A stretch of 64,000 nucleotides of DNA. Origin: Vagococcus penaei (GTDB taxonomy: Bacteria > Bacillota > Bacilli > Lactobacillales > Vagococcaceae). A program made the translations under genes and the position numbers. The DNA is taken from positions 434,001 through 498,000 of the forward strand of contig NZ_CP019609.1 in NCBI RefSeq assembly GCF_001998885.1. The letters run 5' to 3'. Shown here piece after piece: positions 46,062 through 55,747 of this stretch; position 1 is the stretch's first letter, and each line of letters opens with the position of its first letter. The notes beneath the pieces are model-generated. The model was given only the letters and a program-made list of their open reading frames with translations. It had not been told where the DNA came from and searched no databases.

Positions 46062-47417
46062 CTATAGACCAATTTCTTCGACAACAACTGCTGCAATCTT
46101 ATCAACATAATAATTAACTTTTTCAACCGTTGGTGCTTCAGCCATTACACGTAATAAAGGTTCAGTCCCTGAAGGTCTTACTAAGATACGACCATCACCA
46201 TCCATCTCAGCTTCTGCTTCTTCAATAACAGCCTTAATCGCTGGAACATCCATTGCACCATATTTATTGGATACTTTGATGTTAACTAACTTTTGAGGAT
46301 ACTCATCCACATCACTAGCTAATTCAGATAATGTTTTTCCAGTTTTCTTCATGACGTTCATCAACTGAATACCAGATAATAATCCATCACCAGTTGTATT
46401 GTAATCTAAGAAAATGATGTGACCCGATTGTTCGCCACCTAGATTATAACCAGATTTTTTCATTTCCTCAACAACATAACGGTCACCAACTTTAGTTGCT
46501 AATGTTTTCATACCAGCCACTTCAACTGCTTTGTGGAAACCTAAGTTACTCATGACAGTTGCAACAATTGTGTTATCGTTTAATTGATTGTGTTCTGATA
46601 AATATTTACCGCAAATATATAAGATTTTATCACCATCAACGATATTACCTTTTTCATCAATGGCAATTACACGGTCGCCATCGCCATCAAAAGCTAAACC
46701 TAATGATGCCCCTTTTTCAACGACAAATTCAGCTAATTTTTCAGGATGTGTTGAGCCAACACCGTCGTTAATATTTAAGCCATCTGGTTTAACACCCATC
46801 GTACTAAATTCAGCGTCTAAATCAGCGAATAGTAAGTTAACGATTGGTGTTGTTGCGCCATTAGCACCATCTAGACAAACATATAAATCAGATAAATCAC
46901 CATCAATCGTTCCTTTTAAGAATTCGACATATTTTTGTAAGCCTTCAGGATATTCATTAACCGTTCCTAATCCTTTAGCTGATGGACGTGGTAAGGTATC
47001 CGTTTCTGCATCTAATAATGCTTCAATTTCTGCCTCTTCAGCGTCTTCTAATTTAAAGCCATCTGGACCAAAAAACTTAATCCCATTGTCTTCAGCAGGA
47101 TTATGTGAAGCAGAAATCATTACACCAGCTGCCGCTTTTTGTGTACGTGTTAAGTAAGCAACACCGGGTGTCGAGATAACACCTAATTGTAAAACTTCAA
47201 TACCAACAGATGTTAAACCAGCAATTAACGCTTGTTCTAACATTTGACCAGAAATACGTGTGTCGCGTCCAACTAAGACTTGAGGCTTTTTGTCTACATC
47301 AGTATTATGCTGACAAAGGACATATCCTCCACAACGGCCAACTTTAAATGCTAATTCTGGTGTTAGCTCCTGATTAGCAATTCCTCTAACTCCATCTGTT
47401 CCAAAATATTTACCCAT
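46062..47417 (-). CDS. glmM: Phosphoglucosamine mutase
   Basis: GlmM converts glucosamine 6-phosphate to glucosamine 1-phosphate after GlmS. The 451-residue protein has [10 protein letters not shown] at the N-terminus, the phosphoserine site [13 protein letters not shown] near residue 100, the metal loop DGDGDRV near 240 and [10 protein letters not shown] near the end. It is third in cdaA-cdaR-glmM, an arrangement through which GlmM can bind and restrain CdaA. Confidence 0.97.
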   Translation of the reverse strand: MGKYFGTDGVRGIANQELTPELAFKVGRCGGYVLCQHNTDVDKKPQVLVGRDTRISGQMLEQALIAGLTSVGIEVLQLGVISTPGVAYLTRTQKAAAGVMISASHNPAEDNGIKFFGPDGFKLEDAEEAEIEALLDAETDTLPRPSAKGLGTVNEYPEGLQKYVEFLKGTIDGDLSDLYVCLDGANGATTPIVNLLFADLDAEFSTMGVKPDGLNINDGVGSTHPEKLAEFVVEKGASLGLAFDGDGDRVIAIDEKGNIVDGDKILYICGKYLSEHNQLNDNTIVATVMSNLGFHKAVEVAGMKTLATKVGDRYVVEEMKKSGYNLGGEQSGHIIFLDYNTTGDGLLSGIQLMNVMKKTGKTLSELASDVDEYPQKLVNIKVSNKYGAMDVPAIKAVIEEAEAEMDGDGRILVRPSGTEPLLRVMAEAPTVEKVNYYVDKIAAVVVEEIGL

Positions 47418-47449
47418 AATTTATCTGTCTCCTAACTTCTTATTAAACA

Positions 47450-48475
47450 CTAATTGATTTTATCAGTCGATTTACTCTGACTTTTTTTCTCTGACTCTTC
47501 AGACTTACTACTCTTATCAGAATCAGATTTATTTGGTGTGACTGTCACAAAAACCGTCTCAGGACTAACTTTAACATTTTTTGGTACAACCACCACATAC
47601 GAGCCACTCAACGTTTCACGAATATTACTTGTATCAATTTTCAAATCAATCCCGCTAATCTCATCAATTATCGATTTTGGTCCTTCAATCTCAACCTCAT
47701 TATCCTTAATCGAAAATGTATAATCTTTAATGCCTTGAGGAATCGTTCCAGACTGAACTGGATTAACTTTAACTTTTTTACGTGGGGCCGTCACAACAAC
47801 ATTTACTTTAACTTCATCCGGTTTAATTTGAACATCTAGTGTTTCGCCTTTTTTATTGATTGCATAAAGTTTCACTGTTTCAGAAAAGTCACTAGAGATA
47901 TTTTCTTTGTCACTCACACCAGCAATCACTCGGTCAACCTGACTGAGTGTCCCGTCTCCAGCTGATAATTCCACAATTGGTGGATCAGTAGTTGCTTCTT
48001 CTAATTCGTAGCCTGTTGCAAAAATATTACTATCAATTGCTGGCTCCACTTGGAACGTATTTTGTTTCCGTTTTTCAATGGTGACATGAATTTTGGCTGG
48101 TTGCACACTCGCTTTAACGGAAGCTGGTTTACCAACTACTTCTAAAGGCACTTCATAAGTTCCTTCTTTATAGTTGGTCAAGTCCATCACAACAGAAAAA
48201 GTTCTCGTCTCAGAATTCGATTCTTTATCCAGTAAAATTTTATTCGCACTTGTCAATTTTACACTAACTGCTTTCTTATAACCAGAAATAAAATATTTAT
48301 CTTGATTATAAGTGACATTAACTGGCACATTGATGGCTGTTGCTTCTAAATCATTTAGACCAACCGTCGGCTCTCCTCCTTGGTTAGAGGTATTTGCATT
48401 AAAATATAACAGGATTGCAAAAAATAAAGAAAGAATTTTTAATAGCCATGGTAGGCGTTCTTTAGATTTCATCAT
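47450..48475 (-). CDS. cdaR: CdaA regulatory protein CdaR (YbbR domains)
   Basis: CdaR is an extracytoplasmic regulator of the diadenylate cyclase. The 341-residue protein has one N-terminal membrane anchor (LPWLLKILSLFFAILLYFNA) and a series of YbbR beta-domains, then a charged tail rich in Ser, Lys and Glu (DSDKSSKSEESEKKSQSK). It overlaps cdaA by four bases. Confidence 0.92.
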   Translation of the reverse strand: MMKSKERLPWLLKILSLFFAILLYFNANTSNQGGEPTVGLNDLEATAINVPVNVTYNQDKYFISGYKKAVSVKLTSANKILLDKESNSETRTFSVVMDLTNYKEGTYEVPLEVVGKPASVKASVQPAKIHVTIEKRKQNTFQVEPAIDSNIFATGYELEEATTDPPIVELSAGDGTLSQVDRVIAGVSDKENISSDFSETVKLYAINKKGETLDVQIKPDEVKVNVVVTAPRKKVKVNPVQSGTIPQGIKDYTFSIKDNEVEIEGPKSIIDEISGIDLKIDTSNIRETLSGSYVVVVPKNVKVSPETVFVTVTPNKSDSDKSSKSEESEKKSQSKSTDKIN

Positions 48476-49353
48476 TTTTTACCTCCTTTTGAAATAGAAA
48501 AACTTTCAAAAAATTGGTATAAACTCGATTTTTTCATTTCTTTATCATCACTAATTAATTCTTCACGCAAAATTTTTAAATACTGTTCACGTGTCAAATG
48601 CGGCTTGAAGTGATTACGATACGTTAAACTAACGTCACCGGTTTCTTCGGAAACAACAATCGTTAAAGCATCTGTTACCTCGCTCAAACCAATTGCTGCC
48701 CGATGCCTAGTCCCAAATTCTTTAGGAATACGCATACTATCTGATAACGGTAAATAAGAACAAGCAGAAGCGACTTTATCCCCTTGAATGATTACAGCTC
48801 CATCATGTAATGGTGTATTAGGAATGAAAATATTGATTAATAATTGATTGGAAATATCTGAATCTAAAGGAATACCAGTATCAATGTATTCATTTAAGCT
48901 ACTATCCTGTTCAATCGAAATTAACGCACCAATTTTACGTTTCGACATGTACTGAATAGCTTCATCTAAATCATCAATTAATTTATCTTTATAATCAGTT
49001 TCTTTAACAGAAGGTCGGAGTAGCGCACCTCGTCCCAGATGTTCTAGCCCACGACGGACTTCTGGCTGAAAAATAACGATTGCTGCAATTGCTCCATATG
49101 TGATGACTTGACTCATTAACCAAGAAACAGTATTAAGACCAATCCAACCACTAATAATCCGGATAACAATAATAATGGCAATCCCTTTAAATACTTGAAT
49201 AGCTTTTGTTCCATTCAATAATTGTAATAATTTATAGATAAAGTACCACACAACCACAATATCTAATAAATGAACTAGGGTTTTCCATGACAACAGATTA
49301 TCTAACAGACTTTGCCAACTCATTGATTTTACTATATCTAATAATTGAATCAT
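48472..49353 (-). CDS. cdaA: Diadenylate cyclase CdaA
   Basis: CdaA makes cyclic di-AMP from two ATP. Three membrane segments occupy roughly residues 20-100, followed by the DAC domain with the DGA motif in TPLHDGAVIIQG and GTRHRAAIGLSEV. It opens the cdaA-cdaR-glmM operon, conserved in Firmicutes, which links c-di-AMP to cell wall precursor synthesis. Confidence 0.95.
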   Translation of the reverse strand: MIQLLDIVKSMSWQSLLDNLLSWKTLVHLLDIVVVWYFIYKLLQLLNGTKAIQVFKGIAIIIVIRIISGWIGLNTVSWLMSQVITYGAIAAIVIFQPEVRRGLEHLGRGALLRPSVKETDYKDKLIDDLDEAIQYMSKRKIGALISIEQDSSLNEYIDTGIPLDSDISNQLLINIFIPNTPLHDGAVIIQGDKVASACSYLPLSDSMRIPKEFGTRHRAAIGLSEVTDALTIVVSEETGDVSLTYRNHFKPHLTREQYLKILREELISDDKEMKKSSLYQFFESFSISKGGKK

Positions 49354-49410
49354 TTTATCCCCCTTCCTTAGCTATTTGATTTTTATGCGGTCTAACTTAT
49401 TTGTTAAAAA

Positions 49411-49455
49411 AGACAAAGTTCAGCTATCTTCACAAGGAAAACAGTGTCTTTGTCT
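49411..49455 (-). terminator. Terminator of efp
   Basis: AGACAAAG (49411-49418) pairs with CTTTGTCT (49448-49455) around a long loop; on the minus strand it is followed by six T residues. Confidence 0.55.
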
Positions 49456-49461
49456 CAATTA

Positions 49462-50025
49462 TTAATTTTTAGCACGTTTAAGGTAAGTACCTTCTGATGT
49501 ATTAATTTCTAGTTTTTCGCCAACTTCAATAAAGTCAGGTACATTGACCACTAAACCAGTTTCCATTGTTGCTGGTTTACCAGAACCAGTCACAGTTGCT
49601 CCTTTAATTGACGGTTGTGTTTCAACAACTTCAAGCACAACAGAAGTCGGCAAACTAACACCAACTACTTCGTCACCGTAGAATTGAATTTTTACTTCCA
49701 TGTTATCAAGTAAATATTTTAATTCTTCTTCAATCACTGCAACAGGAATTTCATATTGTTCATAAGTTGATAAATCCATAAAGACTGCAACATCTTCTTG
49801 TGTATACAAGTATTGAACAGACTTACTGTCAATATGCGCTTTTTTCACTTTTTCATCTGGGCGCATTGTTGTATCAGTTGTTGAACCAGAACGAACATCT
49901 CTCAGTTTCAAACGCATAACAGTATTACCTTTTCCAGGTTTGTGGTGGCTAGATTCAATTACTTTAATTAATTTACCATCTTTCTCAAACGTCATTCCTG
50001 CTCTTAAATCTGCTGCTGATATCAT
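49462..50025 (-). CDS. efp: Elongation factor P
   Basis: EF-P relieves ribosome stalling at proline runs. The 187-residue protein has three OB-like domains; the loop [14 protein letters not shown] carries the lysine (in PGKG) that is modified in many bacteria. No modification gene is seen in the window. It is monocistronic. Confidence 0.96.
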   Translation of the reverse strand: MISAADLRAGMTFEKDGKLIKVIESSHHKPGKGNTVMRLKLRDVRSGSTTDTTMRPDEKVKKAHIDSKSVQYLYTQEDVAVFMDLSTYEQYEIPVAVIEEELKYLLDNMEVKIQFYGDEVVGVSLPTSVVLEVVETQPSIKGATVTGSGKPATMETGLVVNVPDFIEVGEKLEINTSEGTYLKRAKN

Positions 50026-50169
50026 ATTAAAATCTTCCTTTCATTGAAATACTTTATAATTGTACCATAAAACTAGGCTTTTTGACTGAAATATCGAAAA
50101 AATTTACGAATCTATTACCAATTTTACTCCATTTACGTCACCTTTTTAAGACTTTCTTAAAGAACACAC

Positions 50170-50203
50170 AAAAAAAATGAGAGGGGTGTCTCTCATCTTT
50201 TTT
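50170..50203. terminator. Terminator of glnR-glnA
   Basis: ATGAGAG (50177-50183) pairs with CTCTCAT (50190-50196), with A and T runs on either side. Confidence 0.85.
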
Positions 50204-50235
50204 AGTTGCTATTTTTAATTTTAATTGGTGTTTTT

Positions 50236-51573
50236 TTAATATTGTTCTAAATATTGTTCACGTTCCCATTCAGAGACTTGTTCTCTAAATGCTGACCACT
50301 CCATTTGTTTTGCTGCCACAAAGTTACGATAAATATGATTTCCTAAAGCTTCTTGGACCACTTCATCTTCGCGTAATGCTTTAACAGCATTGTGTAATGT
50401 TGATGGTAAGTCAGTAATGTGAGCTTCACGTCGTTCTTCTTCTGTCATGACATAGATATTACGGTTAACTTCAGCTGGTGGTGTTAATTTTCTCTCAACG
50501 CCATCTAAACCAGCTCGTAATAATGTTGCCATTGCAAGATAAGGATTAGCTGTTGGGTCAACAGAACGTAATTCTAAACGTGTTGACATGCCTCGTGAAC
50601 TTGGAACACGAACTAATGGTGAACGATTTTTACCGCTCCAAGCCACATAAACAGGTGCTTCATAACCAGGAACTAACCGCTTATATGAGTTAACGATTGG
50701 GTTACAAATTGCTGTATATCCACGTGCGTGTTCTAATAAGCCAGCTAAGAAATGATAAGCCGTTTGACTTAATCCATCCTGACCATTCTCATCGTAGAAC
50801 GCATTACCATCTTGATTGAATAGGGACATATTAATATGCATGCCTGAACCAGCAATTCCGTGTAATGGTTTTGGCATAAATGTCGCGTGTAGACCATGTT
50901 TACGAGCAATTGTTCGGACAACTAATTCAAAGGTTTGAATTTTATCACATGCTTCAACAGCATCAGCATATTTAAAATCGATTTCGTGTTGACCTGGCGC
51001 ACATTCATGGTGAGAAGCTTCAACTTCAAATCCTAAACTTTCTAACTCAAGTACAATGTCACGACGACAATTTTCACCTAAATCGATTGGGGCATAGTCA
51101 AAATAACCACCATTGTCATTTAATTGATTAGTTGGGCGATTGTTTTCATCCATTTTAAATAAAAAGAATTCTGGCTCAGGTCCAATGTTAAATTCAGTAA
51201 AGCCCATTGCCTTCATATCTCTGATAATACGTTTTAAATTACCACGTGGGTCACCTTCAAACGGTGTACCATCTGGTTTGTACACGTCACAAATCAGACG
51301 AGCTACCTTGCCTTTTTCGCTTTCCCAAGGGAAGACCATCCAAGTAGAAAAGTCTGGATATAAATACATGTCGCTTTCTTCAATTCGAACGAACCCTTCG
51401 ATTGACGACCCATCAAACATCATCTTGTTATCTAATACTTTTTCAATCTGACTGATTGGCACTTCCACATTTTTAATCCGTCCTAAAATGTCGGTAAACA
51501 TTAATCGTAAAAATCGAACATTCTCTTGTTTAGATGCCTCAATAATTTGTTCTTTTGTCGTATACTTGCTCAT
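50236..51573 (-). CDS. glnA: Glutamine synthetase, type I (GSI-alpha)
   Basis: GlnA makes glutamine from glutamate and ammonia. The 445-residue protein shows [32 protein letters not shown], the ATP site [17 protein letters not shown] and [21 protein letters not shown]. It lacks the adenylylation-site insertion, as in Gram-positive enzymes controlled by feedback and GlnR. The ATG at 51573 (MSKYTTKEQ) is preferred to 51594, though its ribosome site (GGGAC) is weak. Confidence 0.96.
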   Translation of the reverse strand: MSKYTTKEQIIEASKQENVRFLRLMFTDILGRIKNVEVPISQIEKVLDNKMMFDGSSIEGFVRIEESDMYLYPDFSTWMVFPWESEKGKVARLICDVYKPDGTPFEGDPRGNLKRIIRDMKAMGFTEFNIGPEPEFFLFKMDENNRPTNQLNDNGGYFDYAPIDLGENCRRDIVLELESLGFEVEASHHECAPGQHEIDFKYADAVEACDKIQTFELVVRTIARKHGLHATFMPKPLHGIAGSGMHINMSLFNQDGNAFYDENGQDGLSQTAYHFLAGLLEHARGYTAICNPIVNSYKRLVPGYEAPVYVAWSGKNRSPLVRVPSSRGMSTRLELRSVDPTANPYLAMATLLRAGLDGVERKLTPPAEVNRNIYVMTEEERREAHITDLPSTLHNAVKALREDEVVQEALGNHIYRNFVAAKQMEWSAFREQVSEWEREQYLEQY

Positions 51574-51601
51574 GTACGTGTCCCATCTTTCCATTATAGA
51601 T

Positions 51602-51943
51602 TTAAAATTTTTTCTGTTGGTTTAACCCACTTTCACGCAATAAATCATTATACAGAGCAATTCGAATCTTTTCTTCAGACACTGCTTCCTGTTTTTTCTT
51701 AACAGCATCTAGCTCTTGATTGATTTCTTTCAACGTAAAACCAGACTCAATCATCTCTTTGATTTCCAGTAATTGGTCAATGTCCTTTAAAGAAAATAGA
51801 CGATTGTTTCCCGCATTGCGCTCTGGTTTGATTAATCCTTGTGCTTCATAATAACGAATTTGCCGAGCCGTTAATTCGGTTAACGTCATCACCGAACCCA
51901 TTGGGAAGACAGCCATTGTCCGCCTAAATTCTTTATTAACCAT
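51602..51943 (-). CDS. glnR: Glutamine synthetase repressor GlnR (MerR family)
   Basis: GlnR is the nitrogen regulator that represses its own glnRA operon when glutamine is plentiful. The 113-residue protein has the MerR helix-turn-helix [21 protein letters not shown] and the dimer helix, with the short C-terminal tail that feedback-inhibited GlnA stabilises. It is 28 bases before glnA. Confidence 0.94.
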   Translation of the reverse strand: MVNKEFRRTMAVFPMGSVMTLTELTARQIRYYEAQGLIKPERNAGNNRLFSLKDIDQLLEIKEMIESGFTLKEINQELDAVKKKQEAVSEEKIRIALYNDLLRESGLNQQKKF

Positions 51944-52005
51944 CTATACCACTTCTTTCGTATCAAAGGTTATACAGATAATAACAATCATCAAAAAAAA
52001 GTCAA

Positions 52006-52036
52006 CAACTCATGTCAGATAATCTAACATGAGTTG
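52006..52036 (-). terminator. Terminator of hflX, enclosing the GlnR box
   Basis: CAACTCATGT (52006-52015) pairs perfectly with ACATGAGTTG (52027-52036); on the minus strand a run of eight T residues begins six bases later. Confidence 0.75.
52013..52029. promoter_or_regulatory. GlnR/TnrA box upstream of glnRA
   Basis: TGTCAGATAATCTAACA matches the TGTNA-N7-TNACA consensus exactly. It lies eight bp upstream of a minus-strand -35 box TTGACT (52000-52005). A second, imperfect site (TGTTATTATCTGTATAAC, minus strand) covers the -10 region at about 51968-51985. Confidence 0.85.
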
Positions 52037-52049
52037 CAACTTTTTTTGA

Positions 52050-53285
52050 TTACTGTTGATAAAACTGCTCATTTAGCCATTTCGAGCCACTTTTAGCGTA
52101 CCCATTAACAAGATAAGTACCAGTTTCTTCTTGATATTCCCAATGGTCAACAATTGTCTTCAAAGTCATTTCATTTAACAAATAAGCCTTATCCTCACTT
52201 AATTCAGCTTGATAAGGTACTAAGACCAATTTCATTTCTTTAATAATTGCCGTTTTCAACTCATCGGCATCTGCGGGGTTCAAAGCCGAAATTAAACAAC
52301 TTGGAAAAAGTGTCGGAACAAAACTATCTTGGTCACACAAATCGGCTTTATTATACACTGTCAAAACAGGTATTTCTTCCATATCTAACTGTTTCAATAA
52401 GTGTAATACCGTCTGTTCTTGTTGCAAACGGTCGGTCGAACTAGCATCGACAACATGAAGCAATAAATCCATTCCACGACTTTCTTCAAGTGTTGATTGA
52501 AAAGCTTCAATTAACTGTGTTGGTAAGTCTTGAATAAAGCCAACAGTATCTGTTAACGTCATTTGCATGCCACTTGGTAGCGTCCATTTTTTAGTCAACG
52601 GATCAAGTGTCGCAAACAATTGGTTCATGGAATACGTATTTGCTTCTGTAATCAGATTCATAATTGTTGACTTACCTGCATTAGTATAACCAATTAAGCC
52701 AATTTGAAAGACTTCTGATTCTTGTCGTTTCTGACGAATACGACCACGATGGGCAGCAATTTCTTTTAGTTCATGTTTAATTTGTGTCATTTTACTTCGA
52801 ATATGTCGACGGTCAGTTTCTAATTTTGTTTCACCTGGACCTCTAGTCCCAATACCACCACCTAAACGAGACATTGCGATTCCTTGACCGGTTAATCGTG
52901 GCAAAAGGTAATTTAACTGTGCTAACTCAACTTGTAATTGCCCCTCTTTGGAGCGTGCACGCAAAGCAAAAATATCTAAAATTAATTGAACACGGTCGAT
53001 TACTTTAACTTGAACGGCTGCTTCTATTTGTGAAGCTTGTCTTGCAGTTAACTCATGATTAAAAATGACAATATCGGCTTCACGCGCAAGTACTAACTGA
53101 TTCAATTCTTCTAGCTTGCCTTTACCAACAATTGTTTTATTACTGACAGATGGTAATTTTTGGGTTAATTCACCAACTACTTCACCTTGTGCTGTCTCTG
53201 TTAAATTAACTAATTCTTTCATTGATTCGGTAAACACTTGGTAATTATCTTGTGTTTCAACACCGACTACTATTACTCGTTCGAT
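52050..53285 (-). CDS. hflX: GTPase HflX
   Basis: HflX is a ribosome-splitting GTPase. The N-terminal domain precedes the coiled region (TKLETDRRHIRSKMTQIKHEL) and the G domain with GYTNAGKST, DTVGFIQDLP and NKADL. The first canonical start in frame is GTG at 53237, but it has no ribosome site, and the frame upstream encodes ERVIVVGVETQDNYQVFTES, which matches the conserved HflX N-terminus. The only room for a start after the in-frame stop is ATC at 53285, next to the miaA stop. Confidence 0.9.
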   Translation of the reverse strand: MERVIVVGVETQDNYQVFTESMKELVNLTETAQGEVVGELTQKLPSVSNKTIVGKGKLEELNQLVLAREADIVIFNHELTARQASQIEAAVQVKVIDRVQLILDIFALRARSKEGQLQVELAQLNYLLPRLTGQGIAMSRLGGGIGTRGPGETKLETDRRHIRSKMTQIKHELKEIAAHRGRIRQKRQESEVFQIGLIGYTNAGKSTIMNLITEANTYSMNQLFATLDPLTKKWTLPSGMQMTLTDTVGFIQDLPTQLIEAFQSTLEESRGMDLLLHVVDASSTDRLQQEQTVLHLLKQLDMEEIPVLTVYNKADLCDQDSFVPTLFPSCLISALNPADADELKTAIIKEMKLVLVPYQAELSEDKAYLLNEMTLKTIVDHWEYQEETGTYLVNGYAKSGSKWLNEQFYQQ

Positions 53286-53291
53286 AAGCTA

Positions 53292-54248
53292 TCACTCTCT
53301 TTCGTTGTCTACAACCCAAGTTGCGACATCTTTTTTAATCTCATCTTGTTGCTCTGGATGTTGAATGATGTCCCACCATTCGACAGGCATGCGGTTTCTA
53401 AACCATGTTAATTGGCGCTTAGCATACTTTCTTGAATGCTGTTTCACTAAGTCGACTGCATCATTAAGTATCATTTCACCAGTGAAATAAGGGAAAAACT
53501 CTTTGTACCCAATTCCTTGTTTAGCTTGGACATCACCTAACTGATAGACATATTCTGCTTCTGCTAATAGTCCATTGCCCATCATCTCATCCACACGTAA
53601 ATTAATCCGGTCATATAAAACAGAACGATCACTTGTTAAACCAATAATTTTACAGTCATATTGACTCTGTGATAAATCAGTCAAATCAAGTTGTTGTTGA
53701 GCGGTAATACTAACACCAGTTATGTCAAAAACTTCTAACGCTCGAATCACACGCTTTTGATTATTAGGATGAATAACTGCTGCAGCCGAAGGATCCATCT
53801 CTTGCAAAGTTAACCAAAGTCTTTCTGCCCCGTGTGTAGCAGCGAAACTTTCCCACTTTTTACGACACTCTTTTTCAAATGACGTTAAGTCTTTTTTCCC
53901 TAAGTTAAAATCAAATAATAGTGATTGAATATACATTCCAGTCCCACCAACAATGATTGGCAATTTACCACGGCGACTTATTTCATCAATTTTTTGTTCC
54001 GCCATACATTTAAAATCATGTGCGGTGTATGACGCATCTGGCTCAATAATATCAATCAAAAAATGTGGAATACCTTGCATTTCTTCTTCAGTCACTTTCG
54101 CTGTCCCAATATTTAACTGTCGATAGACTTGTAGGGAGTCACCACTAATTATTTCTCCGTCAAATTTTTGAGCCAATTGAATACTAAGTGCAGTCTTACC
54201 CACACCAGTTGGTCCGACAATGACTAATACTTGTTGTTTTTCGTTCAT
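53292..54248 (-). CDS. miaA: tRNA dimethylallyltransferase
   Basis: MiaA adds a dimethylallyl group to A37 of tRNAs reading UNN codons. The 318-residue protein has the P-loop VGPTGVGKTALS, the ISGDSLQVYRQLNIGTAK block and IIVGGTGMYIQSL. Its ATG directly follows the GDPD stop codon, and hflX follows, the usual miaA-hflX order. Confidence 0.95.
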   Translation of the reverse strand: MNEKQQVLVIVGPTGVGKTALSIQLAQKFDGEIISGDSLQVYRQLNIGTAKVTEEEMQGIPHFLIDIIEPDASYTAHDFKCMAEQKIDEISRRGKLPIIVGGTGMYIQSLLFDFNLGKKDLTSFEKECRKKWESFAATHGAERLWLTLQEMDPSAAAVIHPNNQKRVIRALEVFDITGVSITAQQQLDLTDLSQSQYDCKIIGLTSDRSVLYDRINLRVDEMMGNGLLAEAEYVYQLGDVQAKQGIGYKEFFPYFTGEMILNDAVDLVKQHSRKYAKRQLTWFRNRMPVEWWDIIQHPEQQDEIKKDVATWVVDNERE

Positions 54249-54980
54249 TTAATTTCCTCGTTCTCTTAATTTAAGTGCTCTCTCTGGAAAATCCGTGTGA
54301 CAGCCCGCTAATTGCAATTTAAAACAGGTTAACAATTCAGCCTCACTATTAACAGTCCAAGGACGTACCGACTTTGGTGACTGTTTAGCTAAATCCAGAT
54401 GAGCTTCAACCCATGCCATCGATGGGTGAAATCCTTCATATTTTGACTCACTTAATGCTAAATTAATTTTAGCTTGAGATTGCCCCATAATCAATGCTTT
54501 CGGGTAGGATTGGTTATTTTCTGATAAACGGTCTATCGTTTCAGAATTAAAGCTTGATAACATAATCGCTCCCTTTTCAAAACGATTAGCAATTGTTTCT
54601 AAAACGAAGTCTTCAATTCCATAATACGCAAATTTATCTGTTTTTAATTCAATATTTAATAAACCTGTGTACTCCAAATCTTCTAATAACGTTAACACCT
54701 CAACCAATGTTGGTACACGTTCACCGGTAAAACACTTTGAAAACCATGCACCGGCATCTAACTCTTTTAATTCTGCTAATGTCAATTCTTTAATCAGACC
54801 CGACCCATTTGTCGTACGGTTGACCTCTTCATCATGCATCACAATCAAATGATTATCCTTTGTCAATTGAACATCCAACTCAATTCCATCACTTTGAACG
54901 ATACACGCTTCTTTGAAGGCTGAGAGTGTATTTTCTGGATGTGTCCCTTTACTTCCACGGTGTGCAATAATTTTTGTCAT
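54249..54980 (-). CDS. Glycerophosphodiester phosphodiesterase
   Basis: This enzyme hydrolyses glycerophosphodiesters to glycerol 3-phosphate and an alcohol. The 243-residue TIM barrel has KIIAHRGSKGTHPENTLSAF, GIELDVQLTKDNHLIVMHDE and NIELKT, the metal-binding residues. No signal peptide is present, so it is cytoplasmic (GlpQ1/UgpQ-like). The frame opens at 55052 but GAGGGGGAT precedes the ATG at 54980. It precedes miaA directly. Confidence 0.9.
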   Translation of the reverse strand: MTKIIAHRGSKGTHPENTLSAFKEACIVQSDGIELDVQLTKDNHLIVMHDEEVNRTTNGSGLIKELTLAELKELDAGAWFSKCFTGERVPTLVEVLTLLEDLEYTGLLNIELKTDKFAYYGIEDFVLETIANRFEKGAIMLSSFNSETIDRLSENNQSYPKALIMGQSQAKINLALSESKYEGFHPSMAWVEAHLDLAKQSPKSVRPWTVNSEAELLTCFKLQLAGCHTDFPERALKLRERGN

Positions 54981-55110
54981 GACGAAATCCCCCTCTTTAA
55001 TTTTACCATTTAATCCAAAAAATAAATGGAAAACACTCCAAAATATGTCCATTTTATGTTAAACTTACTGTATAGTCTTAGTTATTACTTTGAAAGGATG
55101 ATGAGTGTCC

Positions 55111-55278
55111 ATGAAAAAATTTACAACAGGTTACTTAGTAGGAACAGCTGTAACATTAGCAGCATTAACTAGTTTAGCTTACGGTTTAAAGAAAATTGTA
55201 ATTGAACCAGTTGAAGAAAAAGAAGCAATGATTGACGATAGTCGCAAAAAAGCGATGCGTAAAAGTCGCGCACGATAA
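55111..55278 (+). CDS. DUF3042 family small membrane protein
   Basis: This 55-residue protein starts MKKFTTGYLVGTAVTLAAL, with one N-terminal membrane helix and a charged, basic C-terminus (DDSRKKAMRKSRAR). AAAGGATG lies about ten bases upstream. It resembles the DUF3042 family common in Lactobacillales; function unknown. It is followed directly by a terminator. Confidence 0.8.
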   Translation: MKKFTTGYLVGTAVTLAALTSLAYGLKKIVIEPVEEKEAMIDDSRKKAMRKSRAR

Positions 55279-55288
55279 AAATAAAAAG

Positions 55289-55318
55289 AAAAACTACTTC
55301 AAGCGAAGTAGTTTTTTT
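55289..55318. terminator. Bidirectional terminator after the DUF3042 gene
   Basis: A perfect 12-bp stem (55289-55300 with 55305-55316) with AAGC loop and T-run. Confidence 0.92.
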
Positions 55319-55718
55319 ATTTTTTCTTGGTTTTCCCAGTCCAGTTACTGTAGCCACCTTTTAATACGTAAATATCTGTATAGCCTTCTTTTTTCAATAA
55401 GCTAGCCATATTAATTGAGAATACTTTTTTATTGTCATAAAGATAGACAGGTGAATCTTTACGAATAGCCGTTAGATACTCTTTATGTGCTCGAGCAATA
55501 GTATAAGGTACACTACGAGCCCCTAAAATATGCCCACGATTAAATTCTTCTTTTTCACGAACATCAATCAACTGTCCCTTACGCATATTCTCTTGCAATT
55601 CTTCTTGCGTAATATACTTAGCAGAAGCTTTCAATTTTAAATAAAAATATAATTGATACAATCCAATCCCGATTAGTGTGATGATAATGATTGCATTAAG
55701 TGTGTAAATAAAGCCCAT
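55317..55718 (-). CDS. Membrane-anchored rhodanese-like protein without catalytic cysteine
   Basis: The 133-residue protein has an N-terminal membrane helix (LNAIIIITLIGIGLYQLYFYL) and a rhodanese domain (LIDVREKEEFNRGHILGARSVPY). At the active-site loop, where sulfurtransferases have Cys, the sequence reads VYLYDNKKVFSINMA with no cysteine in the whole domain, so sulfur transfer is unlikely. It may be a binding module. It is upstream-linked to glcK. Confidence 0.85.
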   Translation of the reverse strand: MGFIYTLNAIIIITLIGIGLYQLYFYLKLKASAKYITQEELQENMRKGQLIDVREKEEFNRGHILGARSVPYTIARAHKEYLTAIRKDSPVYLYDNKKVFSINMASLLKKEGYTDIYVLKGGYSNWTGKTKKK

Positions 55719-55747
55719 AATACTTAAAAACCTCTTTCATAAAATTT

